A stretch of DNA of 64,000 nt from Tyto alba (taxonomy: Eukaryota; Chordata; Aves; Strigiformes; Tytonidae), in NCBI RefSeq assembly GCF_018691265.1, contig NW_024881282.1, forward strand, positions 24,572,899 through 24,636,898, read 5' to 3'. A program made the translations under genes and the position numbers. Positions 60,401 through 64,000 of this stretch are shown here, one piece after another; position 1 is the first letter of the stretch; each line of letters begins with the position of its first letter. Under the pieces are notes generated by a model, which did not search any database, was not told the DNA's origin, and saw only the letters and a list, made by a program, of their open reading frames with translations.

Positions 60401-63076
60401 GAATATTTAGTATTAGAATCCATTTCTTGATGATAAACACTGATTGCTCTAAAAGTTTTTTTTTATTCTTAACACTATCAAGTCTAGCCACAAACTATGA
60501 CATTCAAGTGATATCAAGTCCAATTCTAGCATTACGTAATCTAATTTAGAGCAGTTTAAGGGGGCAGATCAGGAAGCAGATTAAAGAAAAGGAAAAGCTT
60601 AATTTTTAAGGTCTCTAATGTTTGTACAGGTTCTGCTATGGTTCTCTGCTGGCTCTTTTTTTTTTTTTTTTTTTTTTCCCAAGACTGTCATTTGGTAATG
60701 TGGAATGATTAGAGCACAGAATACATAATTAAGTGTTGTTACTAATTGCTGTATTAAGGTTGCACTGGCAAACAAAGACATTATGATGATTAAATGCATG
60801 TAATTTTAGTCATTTTAAACTAAATTATGTATGTGTTTGGCAAAACCTGTAAGCTCACCAGCAGTTAAGTTCTTCGATCTGCAGAATAAATTTTGATGTC
60901 AGCTGAGCTTTCTATTGAAATAGAGTAGAAAATAATTGATCATAGTGTTAAGTACTTAAATGTTTAACAGGCTTTAAGACCAGATTTAAGATCTAATAAG
61001 TTTTGCTGTTGAAAATACAATTTTAATTGTACTTAGAATGAATCTTCTAGATTGCATAAATTTCATTTGTAAAAAACATACTAAAGATTTTTTTCAGGTT
61101 CATTTGTCAACTCTGAGAGTGTTTTAACTGTTGAAGTGTGTTTTTCCATTTTCAAGAATCAGAGTTGCGTCTGAGGGGTACTTGCAGCTTTGCAGATATT
61201 TTATTTTTTTAAAATACTTTTAAACAGTGAACTTCTGATGAATTAGCATTACATTCAGAGAAGTTGATATGTAAAATTGAGTTAATGTATGGGTTTTATT
61301 TGTACACTAATAAAAAATGTAGAACTTGGTTGAGTTTGGGCCCCTTTCTTCTCAGCGAACTAGTGTAACCAAGTTGAATTTAAGGTTATTCTCAATATTA
61401 AAAGTTAATAGTTCCAATGTGTGCCACACAGCAGCATCAGTTACAATTAACTATACCTTCCTTTGTCCTCTGAGTCAAGGAGGACATGCTTCCTTGTCGA
61501 TACACCAGCTAGACACAGGTCTTTTCAAAGCTTTTCAAAGGCTTTAGACTTAGGTGATGTTACTGAGCAGGAAAAGAAGGCTGTATCTTGGCCGCCTTCT
61601 GGGGAGTGGATTTGCTATAAAGAGGCAAGAGGTCTTGAGTAAGTCTCATAGTTTGGGTTTGTGGTCTTGGGTTGCTTCAGCTCTGGCTCCAGCAGGCATT
61701 TCAGGGTTTCGGTCCACAGAGGGAAGACTATGTCTTGAAGCACAGAAAAGGGGCTTCATGCATCCTCTGGATGTAATTTTGGGGTGAGGGGAGAAGGAAG
61801 CATGTTTTATCTAACGCATGATCTCTTTAGATGTCATTTGTGGATTTAGTAGAGTCAGCATTACCAGTGGCTAGGTTTTGTCTCTGCACTTCCAGTTGGC
61901 TAATAGCTGGAAACCCTCTTCAATTATTTCTGGTTTCAGAACTATCATTTGATTACAATAGCTGTTTATTTCTGTTAATATTTTTTCTTCATATTTAGAA
62001 GTAACAAATCCTTCCTCTTGATGTTTTTTTGGCAGGTTAAACATGCCAAGCTCTTTTGGTGGCCTTGTTTACCTTACGCTTTTCTGTGCATTTTCTTCTG
62101 TTTTCCACATCTGCTTCTGATAACCTTCCTTGGCCTGTGTTACTAAATGGTTTGTGGTATATTGAATGGTGTCTTAAAGTATGTAGGTTATTTTCATATA
62201 GAGAATTCTAAAGTTCATATATTTTTGGGAAATATGTTGCTTGATAAATTGTAGAAGCACATTTGTCACCTTCATATTATTTTACTTGGTTACTTGGCAA
62301 TTATCAAATGTGGGTTATTCTCTTCTGTGGTCTGTCAGAGTTCATAGGTTTTTACAGTATAATGGAAGTGCTTGGTACTCTCTTCAGTGTTTGACATTAT
62401 CTGGTAAATAGGTTGAATTTGTTTTGGTTTCTAATATTAATGGCTTGATGAAAATTTATGAAATTGCAGCAGTAAAATCAACACAGTGGTTACTGGTGGC
62501 TGAACACTGTTTTGGTGCGCATCTTTGACTCTGGCTGCACAAAGCAAGTGGTCCTATTGTAAACAATTTCATTAACTCCATGTGTCAATACTCTGCTAAA
62601 TTAGGTCTGAGGTCCTGAGTGTGGTATCTTCCTGTACAGGTTCTGAACCGTAACTCTTCTTCTGATTTTAAGTGAAGCTTCAACTGATTAATTAAATTTA
62701 ATTGCTCTGAATTGGCATTTAAAAATATTCTTACAGTTCCAGTGTTTCTGTGGCTACAAGGTGTGAAATTGATTTTGGCATATTTACCCAGGCTTCCATG
62801 TTTTATTTCACAGTCTATGTTACTTGTAAAAAAGATTCTTGTTACCTTTTTTGTTTTTGTTCTTTTAATAGGATGAATGTTACCAAGTGAGACAAATATT
62901 TGCTCAGAAACTTCACAAAGGCCTTTCTAGACTACGGCTGCCACTAGAATATATGGCTATTTGTGCACTGTGTGCAAAAGATCCTGTGAAAGAGAGAAGA
63001 GCTCATGCTAGGCAGTGCCTTGTGAAGAACATAAATGTCAGAAGGGAATATCTGAAGCAACATGCAGCAGTTAGTG
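2185..63076 (+). CDS. PDS5B: PDS5B, cohesin-associated regulator; 22 internal exons of a partial gene
   Basis: PDS5B binds the cohesin ring through its kleisin RAD21 and works with WAPL, sororin and ESCO acetyltransferases to control cohesin release and sister-chromatid cohesion in the nucleus (family knowledge). Joining 2185-2271, 2369-2466, 3614-3740, 10745-10825, 11876-12016, 21933-22048, 23716-23810, 26031-26176, 27110-27261, 28972-29085, 30612-30693, 36359-36407, 37823-37962, 38040-38155, 39928-40033, 42988-43148, 43785-43908, 44703-44861, 45673-45741, 50461-50597, 57492-57615 and 62872-63076 gives 876 codons plus one base with no stop. The translation matches my recall of human PDS5B residues about 105-980 nearly residue for residue, and differs from PDS5A at many sites (for example [17 protein letters not shown]). 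All of it is helical HEAT-repeat body. The start codon, first exons and C-terminal AT-hook tail are outside the window. Intact frame and consensus splice sites argue against a pseudogene. Confidence 0.97.
2369..2466 (+). CDS. PDS5B: PDS5B exon 2 of window (about residues 134-166)
   Basis: Encodes [20 protein letters not shown] and continues to LFSVIN. The acceptor is AACACAG and the donor AAA|GTAAGT. The exon ends two bases into an Asn codon that is completed by exon 3. The residues [13 protein letters not shown] favour PDS5B over PDS5A. Confidence 0.96.
2467..3613 (+). other. PDS5B: Intron 2, with an antisense CR1 fragment
   Basis: GT-AG intron of 1,147 bp. About half of it is an antisense CR1 3' segment (2806-3350). 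The remainder is unremarkable AT-rich sequence. Confidence 0.85.
2806..3350 (-). mobile_element. CR1 LINE 3' fragment, antisense
   Basis: Reading the minus strand, this is the end of CR1 ORF2 followed by the CR1 3' UTR. The ORF2 part shows the typical stretch of leucine- and arginine-rich residues around 3180-3300. The UTR contains the conserved block about losing brackets of GGACTAGA-like sequence at 2840-2870. The element is 5'-truncated and decayed, with frame breaks, so it is not active. Two overlapping ORFs here, one on each strand, are products of this repeat and not genes. Confidence 0.85.
3614..3740 (+). CDS. PDS5B: PDS5B exon 3 of window (about residues 166-208)
   Basis: Completes the Asn codon, then encodes [20 protein letters not shown] and ends in LVNLVPAHK. 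The acceptor is TTTCAG and the donor AAG|GTAAGA. The HMHMVD run and the Cys in SSIICEG are PDS5B-type; PDS5A has different residues there. Confidence 0.97.
4880..4901 (+). repeat. T22 homopolymer
   Basis: Uninterrupted run of 22 T in intron 3, far from any exon. Confidence 0.95.
7927..7942 (+). repeat. A16 homopolymer
   Basis: Run of 16 A in intron 3, one of only two A-runs of 12 or more on this strand in the window. No retroposed element is recognisable upstream of it. Confidence 0.9.
10745..10825 (+). CDS. PDS5B: PDS5B exon 4 of window (about residues 209-235)
   Basis: Encodes 27 codons starting [20 protein letters not shown] and ending in YITN. The acceptor follows a T15 tract (CCCCCAG) and the donor is AAC|GTAAGT. 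Phase is 0 at both ends. [12 protein letters not shown] distinguishes it from PDS5A. Confidence 0.97.
10826..11875 (+). other. PDS5B: Intron 4 (1.05 kb)
   Basis: GT-AG intron with no recognised repeat or gene. The small ORFs on the minus strand show no family features. Confidence 0.85.
11876..12016 (+). CDS. PDS5B: PDS5B exon 5 of window (about residues 236-282)
   Basis: Encodes 47 codons starting [20 protein letters not shown] and ending in LPQLEFKLK. The acceptor is TTCCAG and the donor AAG|GTAAAC. Phase is 0 at both ends. It precedes the largest intron of the window. Confidence 0.97.
13975..14160 (+). mobile_element. CR1 LINE 3' end, sense
   Basis: Begins in the conserved CR1 block CTGGAACAGGCTGCCTAGAG and runs through TTGGACTAGATGATCTTTAA to a degraded terminal motif (TTTATGGTTCTAAA). 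It is severely 5'-truncated: only the last 190 bases or so of the element remain. No poly-A tail is present, as expected for CR1. Confidence 0.9.
17240..17797 (-). other. Unclassified 185-codon ORF inside intron 5
   Basis: This is the longest ORF in the window that neither PDS5B nor a recognised repeat explains. The predicted product is polar, rich in Gln, Asn, Ser and Pro. It has no signal peptide, membrane segment or motif that I recognise. I see no promoter, splice structure or nearby poly-A signal that supports it as a gene. It may be chance or a relic of an old repeat. Reported because the surrounding block (about 16,250-18,000) is less AT-rich than its neighbours. Confidence 0.2.
18410..18946 (+). 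mobile_element. Solo LTR of an avian endogenous retrovirus, sense orientation
   Basis: Layout matches a common avian ERV LTR: GAGTTAATTTTCTT near the 5' end, then GCTGTTGCTGAACAGTGCTT, a decayed copy of the promoter segment (18602-18620), a block ending CTGCCTGCCAATGGGAAATA, and CAACCCACCACA at the 3' end. The pentamer TCTTT is present immediately at both edges (18406-18410 and 18942-18946), consistent with a target-site duplication. No gag, pol or env sequence adjoins it. The TATA-like box of the family is eroded here. Confidence 0.75.
21933..22048 (+). CDS. PDS5B: PDS5B exon 6 of window (about residues 283-321)
   Basis: Encodes [20 protein letters not shown] and ends in PLWQCYLGR, with the Arg codon split after two bases. 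The acceptor is TTTCCCAG and the donor AG|GTATGT. Confidence 0.97.
22049..23715 (+). other. PDS5B: Intron 6 (1.67 kb)
   Basis: GT-AG intron of plain AT-rich sequence. The open frame at 22380-22637 has no family features and I do not treat it as coding. Confidence 0.85.
23716..23810 (+). CDS. PDS5B: PDS5B exon 7 of window (about residues 321-353)
   Basis: Encodes [20 protein letters not shown] and continues to [11 protein letters not shown]. The acceptor is TATATAG and the donor [20 protein letters not shown] is the PDS5B form. The last base starts the Glu codon finished by exon 8. Confidence 0.97.
23811..26030 (+). other. PDS5B: Intron 7 (2.2 kb)
   Basis: GT-AG intron. The stretch around 23,925-24,345 is somewhat richer in G and C than the rest, but shows no gene or repeat that I can name. 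T13 run at 24698-24710. The acceptor tract is T8CAG. Confidence 0.8.
26031..26176 (+). CDS. PDS5B: PDS5B exon 8 of window (about residues 353-401)
   Basis: Encodes [20 protein letters not shown] and ends in [26 protein letters not shown] is a hallmark stretch of vertebrate PDS5 proteins. The donor is CGG|GTAAGA. By recall, human has Ile where this bird has Leu in KKDLLLV. Confidence 0.97.
26177..27109 (+). other. PDS5B: Intron 8 (0.93 kb)
   Basis: GT-AG intron with a T23 run at 26748-26770. The acceptor is TTTTTCAAG. No gene or named repeat. Confidence 0.85.
26748..26770 (+). repeat. T23 homopolymer
   Basis: Uninterrupted run of 23 T in intron 8, about 340 bases upstream of exon 9. Too far from the acceptor to be its polypyrimidine tract. 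Confidence 0.95.
27110..27261 (+). CDS. PDS5B: PDS5B exon 9 of window (about residues 402-452)
   Basis: Encodes [20 protein letters not shown] and ends in YYQNSIDDR, with the Arg codon split. The donor is CG|GTAAGT. Within about 20 residues it differs from my recall of human at four places (Ala to Ser, Ala to Glu, Asp to Glu, Ala to Ser), making it the most diverged exon visible. Confidence 0.97.
27262..28971 (+). other. PDS5B: Intron 9 (1.7 kb)
   Basis: GT-AG intron. It holds a T32 tract followed by GTT repeats (27438-27485) soon after the donor. No gene or named repeat otherwise. Confidence 0.85.
27431..27485 (+). repeat. Compound microsatellite: CT, T32, then GTT repeats
   Basis: Short CT repeats run into 32 T (27438-27469), the longest homopolymer in the window, then about five copies of GTT. 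It lies 170 bases after the exon 9 donor. Length is likely to vary between individuals and could be mis-sized by short-read assembly. Confidence 0.95.
28972..29085 (+). CDS. PDS5B: PDS5B exon 10 of window (about residues 452-490)
   Basis: Completes Arg, then encodes [20 protein letters not shown] and ends in LDSNAVK. The acceptor is CTTTCAG and the donor AA|GTATGT. By recall human has Thr for Asn in LETNE and Leu for Ser in LDSN. Confidence 0.97.
29086..30611 (+). other. PDS5B: Intron 10 (1.5 kb)
   Basis: GT-AG intron of AT-rich sequence with T14 at 29681-29694 and T14 at 30588-30601. The latter is the acceptor tract. No gene or named repeat. Confidence 0.85.
30612..30693 (+). CDS. PDS5B: PDS5B exon 11 of window (about residues 490-517)
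   Basis: Completes Lys, then encodes [20 protein letters not shown] and ends in DLIKQPK. The acceptor is TTTTTTAG and the donor [19 protein letters not shown] marks PDS5B. By recall human has Leu for Val in KDLVDL. Confidence 0.97.
32229..32661 (-). mobile_element. Probable avian ERV LTR fragment, antisense
   Basis: A GC-rich island in an AT-rich intron with wording typical of avian LTRs read in reverse: CAGCGAGGTGATGGCAGCAC, CTGCTCCAGCGTGGGTTCCT, and GTCACCCCAGCAGCCC near the right end. Edges are set by the change in composition and are approximate. The + strand ORF 32231-32776 and the minus-strand ORF 32212-32475 fall in it and are not genes. Family not assigned. Confidence 0.55.
35812..35829 (+). 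repeat. T18 homopolymer
   Basis: Run of 18 T in intron 11, about 530 bases before exon 12. Confidence 0.95.
36359..36407 (+). CDS. PDS5B: PDS5B exon 12 of window (about residues 518-534)
   Basis: The smallest exon here, 49 bases, encoding [16 protein letters not shown] plus the first base of Arg. The acceptor is CTTGCAG and the donor ACAA|GTAAGT. By recall human has Val where the fifth residue is Ser. Confidence 0.96.
36408..37822 (+). other. PDS5B: Intron 12 (1.4 kb)
   Basis: GT-AG intron. It contains a C-run near 37697-37712 and several A-rich stretches (37011-37040, 37141-37160). No gene or named repeat. Confidence 0.85.
37823..37962 (+). CDS. PDS5B: PDS5B exon 13 of window (about residues 534-580)
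   Basis: Completes Arg, then encodes [20 protein letters not shown] and ends in CKQAEGCV. The Cys-rich CSCKQAEGC stretch is conserved in PDS5 proteins. The donor is GTG|GTAAGA and the next intron is only 77 bp. By recall human has Lys for Ser and Val for Met in RSQLEML. Confidence 0.97.
38040..38155 (+). CDS. PDS5B: PDS5B exon 14 of window (about residues 581-619)
   Basis: Encodes [20 protein letters not shown] and ends in VHIDTES, with the Ser codon split. The acceptor is CTTGCAG and the donor AG|GTATTT, a weak donor with T at +5 instead of G. HIDTES is the PDS5B form. Confidence 0.97.
38156..39927 (+). other. PDS5B: Intron 14 (1.8 kb)
   Basis: GT-AG intron with T16 at 39264-39279 and a TTTC-rich patch near 39499-39527. 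No gene or named repeat. Confidence 0.85.
39928..40033 (+). CDS. PDS5B: PDS5B exon 15 of window (about residues 619-654)
   Basis: Completes Ser, then [20 protein letters not shown] and on to AGLELLK. The acidic DDEDEG run is conserved. The donor is non-canonical: AAG|GCAAGT. The next exon joins in frame (ELLK then VLSFTH), which fixes the boundary. A reading frame continues past the donor to a stop ending at 40096, but those residues are not PDS5B. Confidence 0.97.
40034..40039 (+). other. PDS5B: GC splice donor of intron 15
   Basis: The exon ends CTTAAG and the intron starts GCAAGT. Apart from the C at +2 the match to the donor consensus is complete, which is typical of functional GC-AG introns. 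No GT within the nearby bases would keep the frame and the conserved ELLKVLSFTH junction. Confidence 0.93.
41293..41428 (-). repeat. Imperfect tandem repeat of about 68 bp inside the LTR
   Basis: GAGTCCCTCCCA occurs at 41293 and again at 41361. Each copy is followed by a GCTCTGG...GGGACACC block. A more degraded third unit precedes them (about 41240-41290). Confidence 0.7.
41735..41769 (-). promoter_or_regulatory. CCAAT and TATA-like boxes of the antisense LTR
   Basis: Read on the minus strand, CCAAT lies at 41769-41765 and TATTTAAG at 41742-41735, about 25 bases apart. This is the order expected of an LTR promoter directing transcription toward lower coordinates, antisense to PDS5B. Activity is inferred only from the motifs. 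Confidence 0.45.
42988..43148 (+). CDS. PDS5B: PDS5B exon 16 of window (about residues 655-708)
   Basis: Encodes [20 protein letters not shown] and ends in EEDFPHIRS, with the Ser codon split. The acceptor is TTGGCAG and the donor [28 protein letters not shown] is the PDS5B form. Confidence 0.97.
43149..43784 (+). other. PDS5B: Intron 16 (0.64 kb)
   Basis: GT-AG intron ending in T20 (43760-43779) then GTAAG. The T20 run is the polypyrimidine tract of exon 17, and the acceptor triplet is AAG. No other feature. Confidence 0.9.
43785..43908 (+). CDS. PDS5B: PDS5B exon 17 of window (about residues 708-749)
   Basis: Completes Ser, then encodes [20 protein letters not shown] and ends in ETQFAQIFE. 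The donor is [29 protein letters not shown] identifies PDS5B. The acceptor AAG is less common than CAG or TAG but sits directly after a T20 tract. Confidence 0.97.
43909..44702 (+). other. PDS5B: Intron 17 (0.79 kb)
   Basis: GT-AG intron, AT-rich, with no gene or named repeat. Confidence 0.88.
44703..44861 (+). CDS. PDS5B: PDS5B exon 18 of window (about residues 750-802)
   Basis: Encodes 53 codons, [20 protein letters not shown] at the start and VKDLLMNDR at the end. The acceptor is TATTCTAG and the donor AGG|GTAAGT. Phase is 0 at both ends. By recall human has Leu for Phe in SNFEHL and Leu for Met in HIAMLA. Confidence 0.97.
44862..45672 (+). other. PDS5B: Intron 18 (0.81 kb)
   Basis: GT-AG intron. 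The 91-codon open frame at 44959-45234 has no family features. No named repeat. Confidence 0.88.
45673..45741 (+). CDS. PDS5B: PDS5B exon 19 of window (about residues 803-825)
   Basis: Encodes 23 codons, [20 protein letters not shown] then LVK. The acceptor is GGTTTAG and the donor AAA|GTAAGT. Phase is 0 at both ends. The [10 protein letters not shown] stretch is PDS5B-specific. By recall human has Met for Leu in ETLVK. Confidence 0.96.
45742..50460 (+). other. PDS5B: Intron 19 (4.7 kb)
   Basis: GT-AG intron. It holds a CR1 3' end (48330-48531), an ATT-rich patch near 49070-49095, and a GT-rich patch near 49495-49550. The acceptor has a T15 tract (50443-50457). No gene visible. Confidence 0.82.
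48330..48531 (+). mobile_element. CR1 LINE 3' end, sense
   Basis: Contains CR1 3' UTR blocks in sense order: CCATTCTTGGAGGCTTTCAA, a degraded ACTGGATAAA-like box, and GGTTGAACTGGAGACCTCCT, followed by CTTCCAACTGG. It is 5'-truncated, and the terminal octamer is decayed (CCTTTGATAGTTAT). The left edge is approximate. A minus-strand ORF here is a by-product. Confidence 0.8.
50461..50597 (+). CDS. PDS5B: PDS5B exon 20 of window (about residues 826-871)
   Basis: Encodes [20 protein letters not shown] and ends in DLTEQGKIS, with the Ser codon split. The acceptor is TTTTTTCAG and the donor [28 protein letters not shown] is the PDS5B form. Confidence 0.97.
51745..52486 (+). mobile_element. CR1 LINE, sense, left part of an interrupted copy (endonuclease region)
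   Basis: Reads as the endonuclease part of CR1 ORF2: the block around 51800-51850 followed by GGACTTCAACCAC (MGDFNHPDICW region) at about 51998-52025, and the conserved GATGGTGGAGTTCAGAATCC at 52204-52223. Many stops and frameshifts make it inactive. The same element resumes at 52938 after a younger CR1 insertion. The left edge is approximate. Confidence 0.85.
52487..52937 (+). mobile_element. CR1 LINE 3' end inserted inside an older CR1
   Basis: Starts abruptly within late ORF2 sequence (AGGAAAAGGACTTTGGGGTA) while the host element is in its mid-ORF2 region. It passes CAACAGGTTGCCCAGAGAGG and TTGGACTAGATGACCTTTAA, and ends in the CR1 terminal motif ATGATTCTATGA. After it, the outer element continues with the next expected sequence. 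A small internal gap is also evident near 52551. Confidence 0.85.
52938..53548 (+). mobile_element. CR1 LINE, sense, right part of the interrupted copy (linker and start of reverse transcriptase)
   Basis: Continues the outer CR1 after the nested insertion: the linker with GACAAAAGGAAGACTAGGGA (53087-53106), the CTTCCCCTCAGTCTTTACTA segment, and then the first reverse-transcriptase block with PENYR-like residues around 53485-53510. It then jumps at about 53548 to sequence from the end of ORF2. Confidence 0.8.
53549..54017 (+). mobile_element. CR1 LINE 3' end, sense, abutting the previous piece
   Basis: Covers the end of ORF2 (GGATGAGGAAAGGCTGAGAG; GACAGGACTAGAGGTGGTAG) and the 3' UTR (TTGGGCTAGATGACCTCCAG) to the terminal ATATTCTGTGATTCT. 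It may be the 3' end of the same outer element after loss of most of the reverse-transcriptase region, or a second truncated copy inserted next to it. Confidence 0.85.
55958..56034 (+). other. Exon-like segment in intron 20 (possible cassette or poison exon)
   Basis: Flanked by TTTTCAG on the left and GTAAGT on the right. In the frame set by exon 20 it is open for all 77 bases ([20 protein letters not shown] and onward). It has no counterpart in my recall of PDS5B. Because 77 is not a multiple of three, inclusion would shift the frame and meet a stop a few codons into exon 21. Could equally be chance. Confidence 0.3.
57492..57615 (+). CDS. PDS5B: PDS5B exon 21 of window (about residues 871-912)
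   Basis: Completes Ser, then encodes [20 protein letters not shown] and ends in CALAIN. The acceptor is ATTTTTCAG and the donor AAT|GTAAGG. By recall human has Ser for Asn in [18 protein letters not shown] separates it from PDS5A. Confidence 0.97.
58662..58679 (+). repeat. A18 homopolymer
   Basis: Run of 18 A in intron 21, the longest A-run on this strand. No retroposed sequence is recognisable before it. Confidence 0.95.
59255..60040 (-). mobile_element. CR1 LINE reverse-transcriptase fragment, antisense
   Basis: On the minus strand this reads as the CR1 reverse-transcriptase domain: a [17 protein letters not shown] stretch at about 59710-59640, then the active-site box (59595-59581) reading KSVDD in place of the usual FADD form, then [10 protein letters not shown] at about 59545-59515. 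A frame break and stop codons interrupt it. It lacks both the endonuclease and the CR1 3' end. Several + strand ORFs at 58989-59675 are by-products. Confidence 0.85.
60656..60677 (+). repeat. T22 homopolymer
   Basis: Run of 22 T followed by CCC in intron 21. Confidence 0.95.
62872..63076 (+). CDS. PDS5B: PDS5B exon 22 of window (about residues 913-980)
   Basis: The largest exon here. It encodes [20 protein letters not shown] and ends in LKQHAAVS plus one base of the next codon. The acceptor is TTTAATAG and the donor [30 protein letters not shown] identifies PDS5B. By recall human has Val for Ile in RQIFA. The next exon is beyond the window. Confidence 0.97.
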
Positions 63077-64000
63077 GTAAGAGAATAGAAGTCGCTTTTT
63101 GGTACAGGGGTTGTAGTTCAAATGTAAATGTGAGTAGATGTGAAAATATTGATGATTTTCTGGTTTTGTACATACAGTGGCTGTAAGTTTCACTTAGAAG
63201 TATCTAATGAAAACTGAAAATAGAGTTCGGCTTTTCTTTTGAGTTTTTTAACAGGTTTTTCTGAAATCTGCCAATTTTGTTAAAAGCTGTGCAAATGCTT
63301 ATGCCTAAGTATATTGGAAGCAAAGTAGTTTTCAAAGGAAGCTGTGTGTACTGTTTGAACCTAATGGTTGATTTTGTTGTAAGTGAAGTGACAATGCTTA
63401 ATTTTACTTCAGCAACTATTAATATGCAAGTTTAATGACATAAATGCTGCACTAACTTGACTGTCTTTGTGCTGCTGTATTGAGTAGCTTACCTTATCTT
63501 ATGCTGAGAAAGGACTATATTTGAAGGCACTTCAGGTTGAGTTTATATAATTCTTTCCTCCCAGTTCCAGAGTCTGATAGTGGGAATGCTTTATAAGTTA
63601 TTATGGACTAATGCTAGCTATTTTTCTTTTATAAAATCAGTTCTTTTCCCTTTTGACTTACTCAAAACTACATATACAGTATGACAACACTGGTACATCG
63701 GTATAGGAAAAAGTAGAACTTTATGAAGAGCTATGGGCATTTTGAATAAGAGGTTTTGAAAGTGTTTTTCTCTTTGAAAGATTACTGATGGTTTGGCCTT
63801 TGTGAAATGAAGCGTATTTTTTTTCATCTAGTTTTAGGATAGACCAGACCTGTTTTGAGAATCTGATCTCAGAGATACTGTCACATAACTGATTTCCTTC
63901 TGCAATTATGAATCACAGACTTTATATTAGCCATGTCAGCCTGTGTGTGCCTTAGTCCCCTTAGACTTTGAGAGAATAAGTCTGCAGAGAAATCCTTTTG
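63077..64000 (+). other. PDS5B: Start of the intron after exon 22
   Basis: Begins GTAAGA. AT-rich, with no further PDS5B exon, repeat or RNA gene visible before the window ends. The frame of exon 22 stays open to a stop ending at 63186, but those residues do not resemble PDS5B. Confidence 0.85.

Larger units (their letters stand above)
57616..62871 (+). other. PDS5B: Intron 21 (5.3 kb)
   Basis: GT-AG intron. It holds an antisense CR1 fragment (59255-60040), A18 at 58662-58679, T13 at 57702-57714, T14 at 60164-60177 and T22 at 60656-60677. The stretch 61330-61800 is a little richer in G and C but has nothing I can name. No gene visible. Confidence 0.82.

Noticed and set aside
2185..63076. The gene could be PDS5A
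   Set aside because: Many segments match PDS5B and not PDS5A, for example [40 protein letters not shown] and [15 protein letters not shown].
2185..63076. A PDS5B pseudogene
   Set aside because: All 22 exons are in frame, without stops, with usable splice sites and introns in place; this is the parent gene.
1..64000. CRISPR arrays, operons, tRNA or rRNA genes
   Set aside because: Nothing of these kinds is seen, and the sequence is a vertebrate intron-exon landscape.

Overview
The window is a piece of a vertebrate nuclear genome, almost certainly from a bird. It is AT-rich and intron-rich. It carries several CR1 LINE copies with the typical CR1 3' ends (ATTCTATGATTCT-like, no poly-A tail) and solo LTRs of avian endogenous-retrovirus type. 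The LTR families resemble ones I associate with songbirds and other Neoaves, so a non-galliform bird is my best guess. The species cannot be fixed from the sequence alone.

One gene accounts for all the credible coding sequence: PDS5B (cohesin-associated factor B, also called APRIN), on the + strand. I can place 22 consecutive internal exons between 2185 and 63076. They total 2,629 coding bases (876 codons plus one base), have no in-frame stop, and keep reading phase across every splice junction. By recall of the human protein they correspond to about residues 105 to 980 of 1447, which is most of the HEAT-repeat body. The start codon, promoter and first exons lie upstream of the window. The end of the HEAT region and the disordered AT-hook tail lie downstream. 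The paralogue PDS5A is excluded by many diagnostic residues.

Layout: 1-2184, upstream intron; 2185-3740, exons 1-3, with a CR1 in intron 2; 3741-10744, large intron 3; 10745-12016, exons 4-5; 12017-21932, the largest intron (9.9 kb), with a CR1 3' end, a solo LTR and an unexplained minus-strand ORF; 21933-30693, exons 6-11; 30694-36358, intron 11 with an LTR-like fragment; 36359-40033, exons 12-15; 40034-42987, a GC-AG intron holding an antisense solo LTR of about 1.1 kb; 42988-45741, exons 16-19; 45742-50460, intron 19 with a CR1 end; 50461-50597, exon 20; 50598-57491, intron 20 with a nested CR1 cluster and an exon-like 77-bp segment; 57492-57615, exon 21; 57616-62871, intron 21 with an antisense CR1 reverse-transcriptase fragment; 62872-63076, exon 22; then intron to the window end.

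I found no tRNA, rRNA, CRISPR array, second protein gene or novel multi-gene system. The points worth a second look are a GC-AG intron, a possible poison exon, the nested transposon structure, LTRs with visible promoter-like boxes, and a strong excess of T-runs over A-runs on the coding strand.
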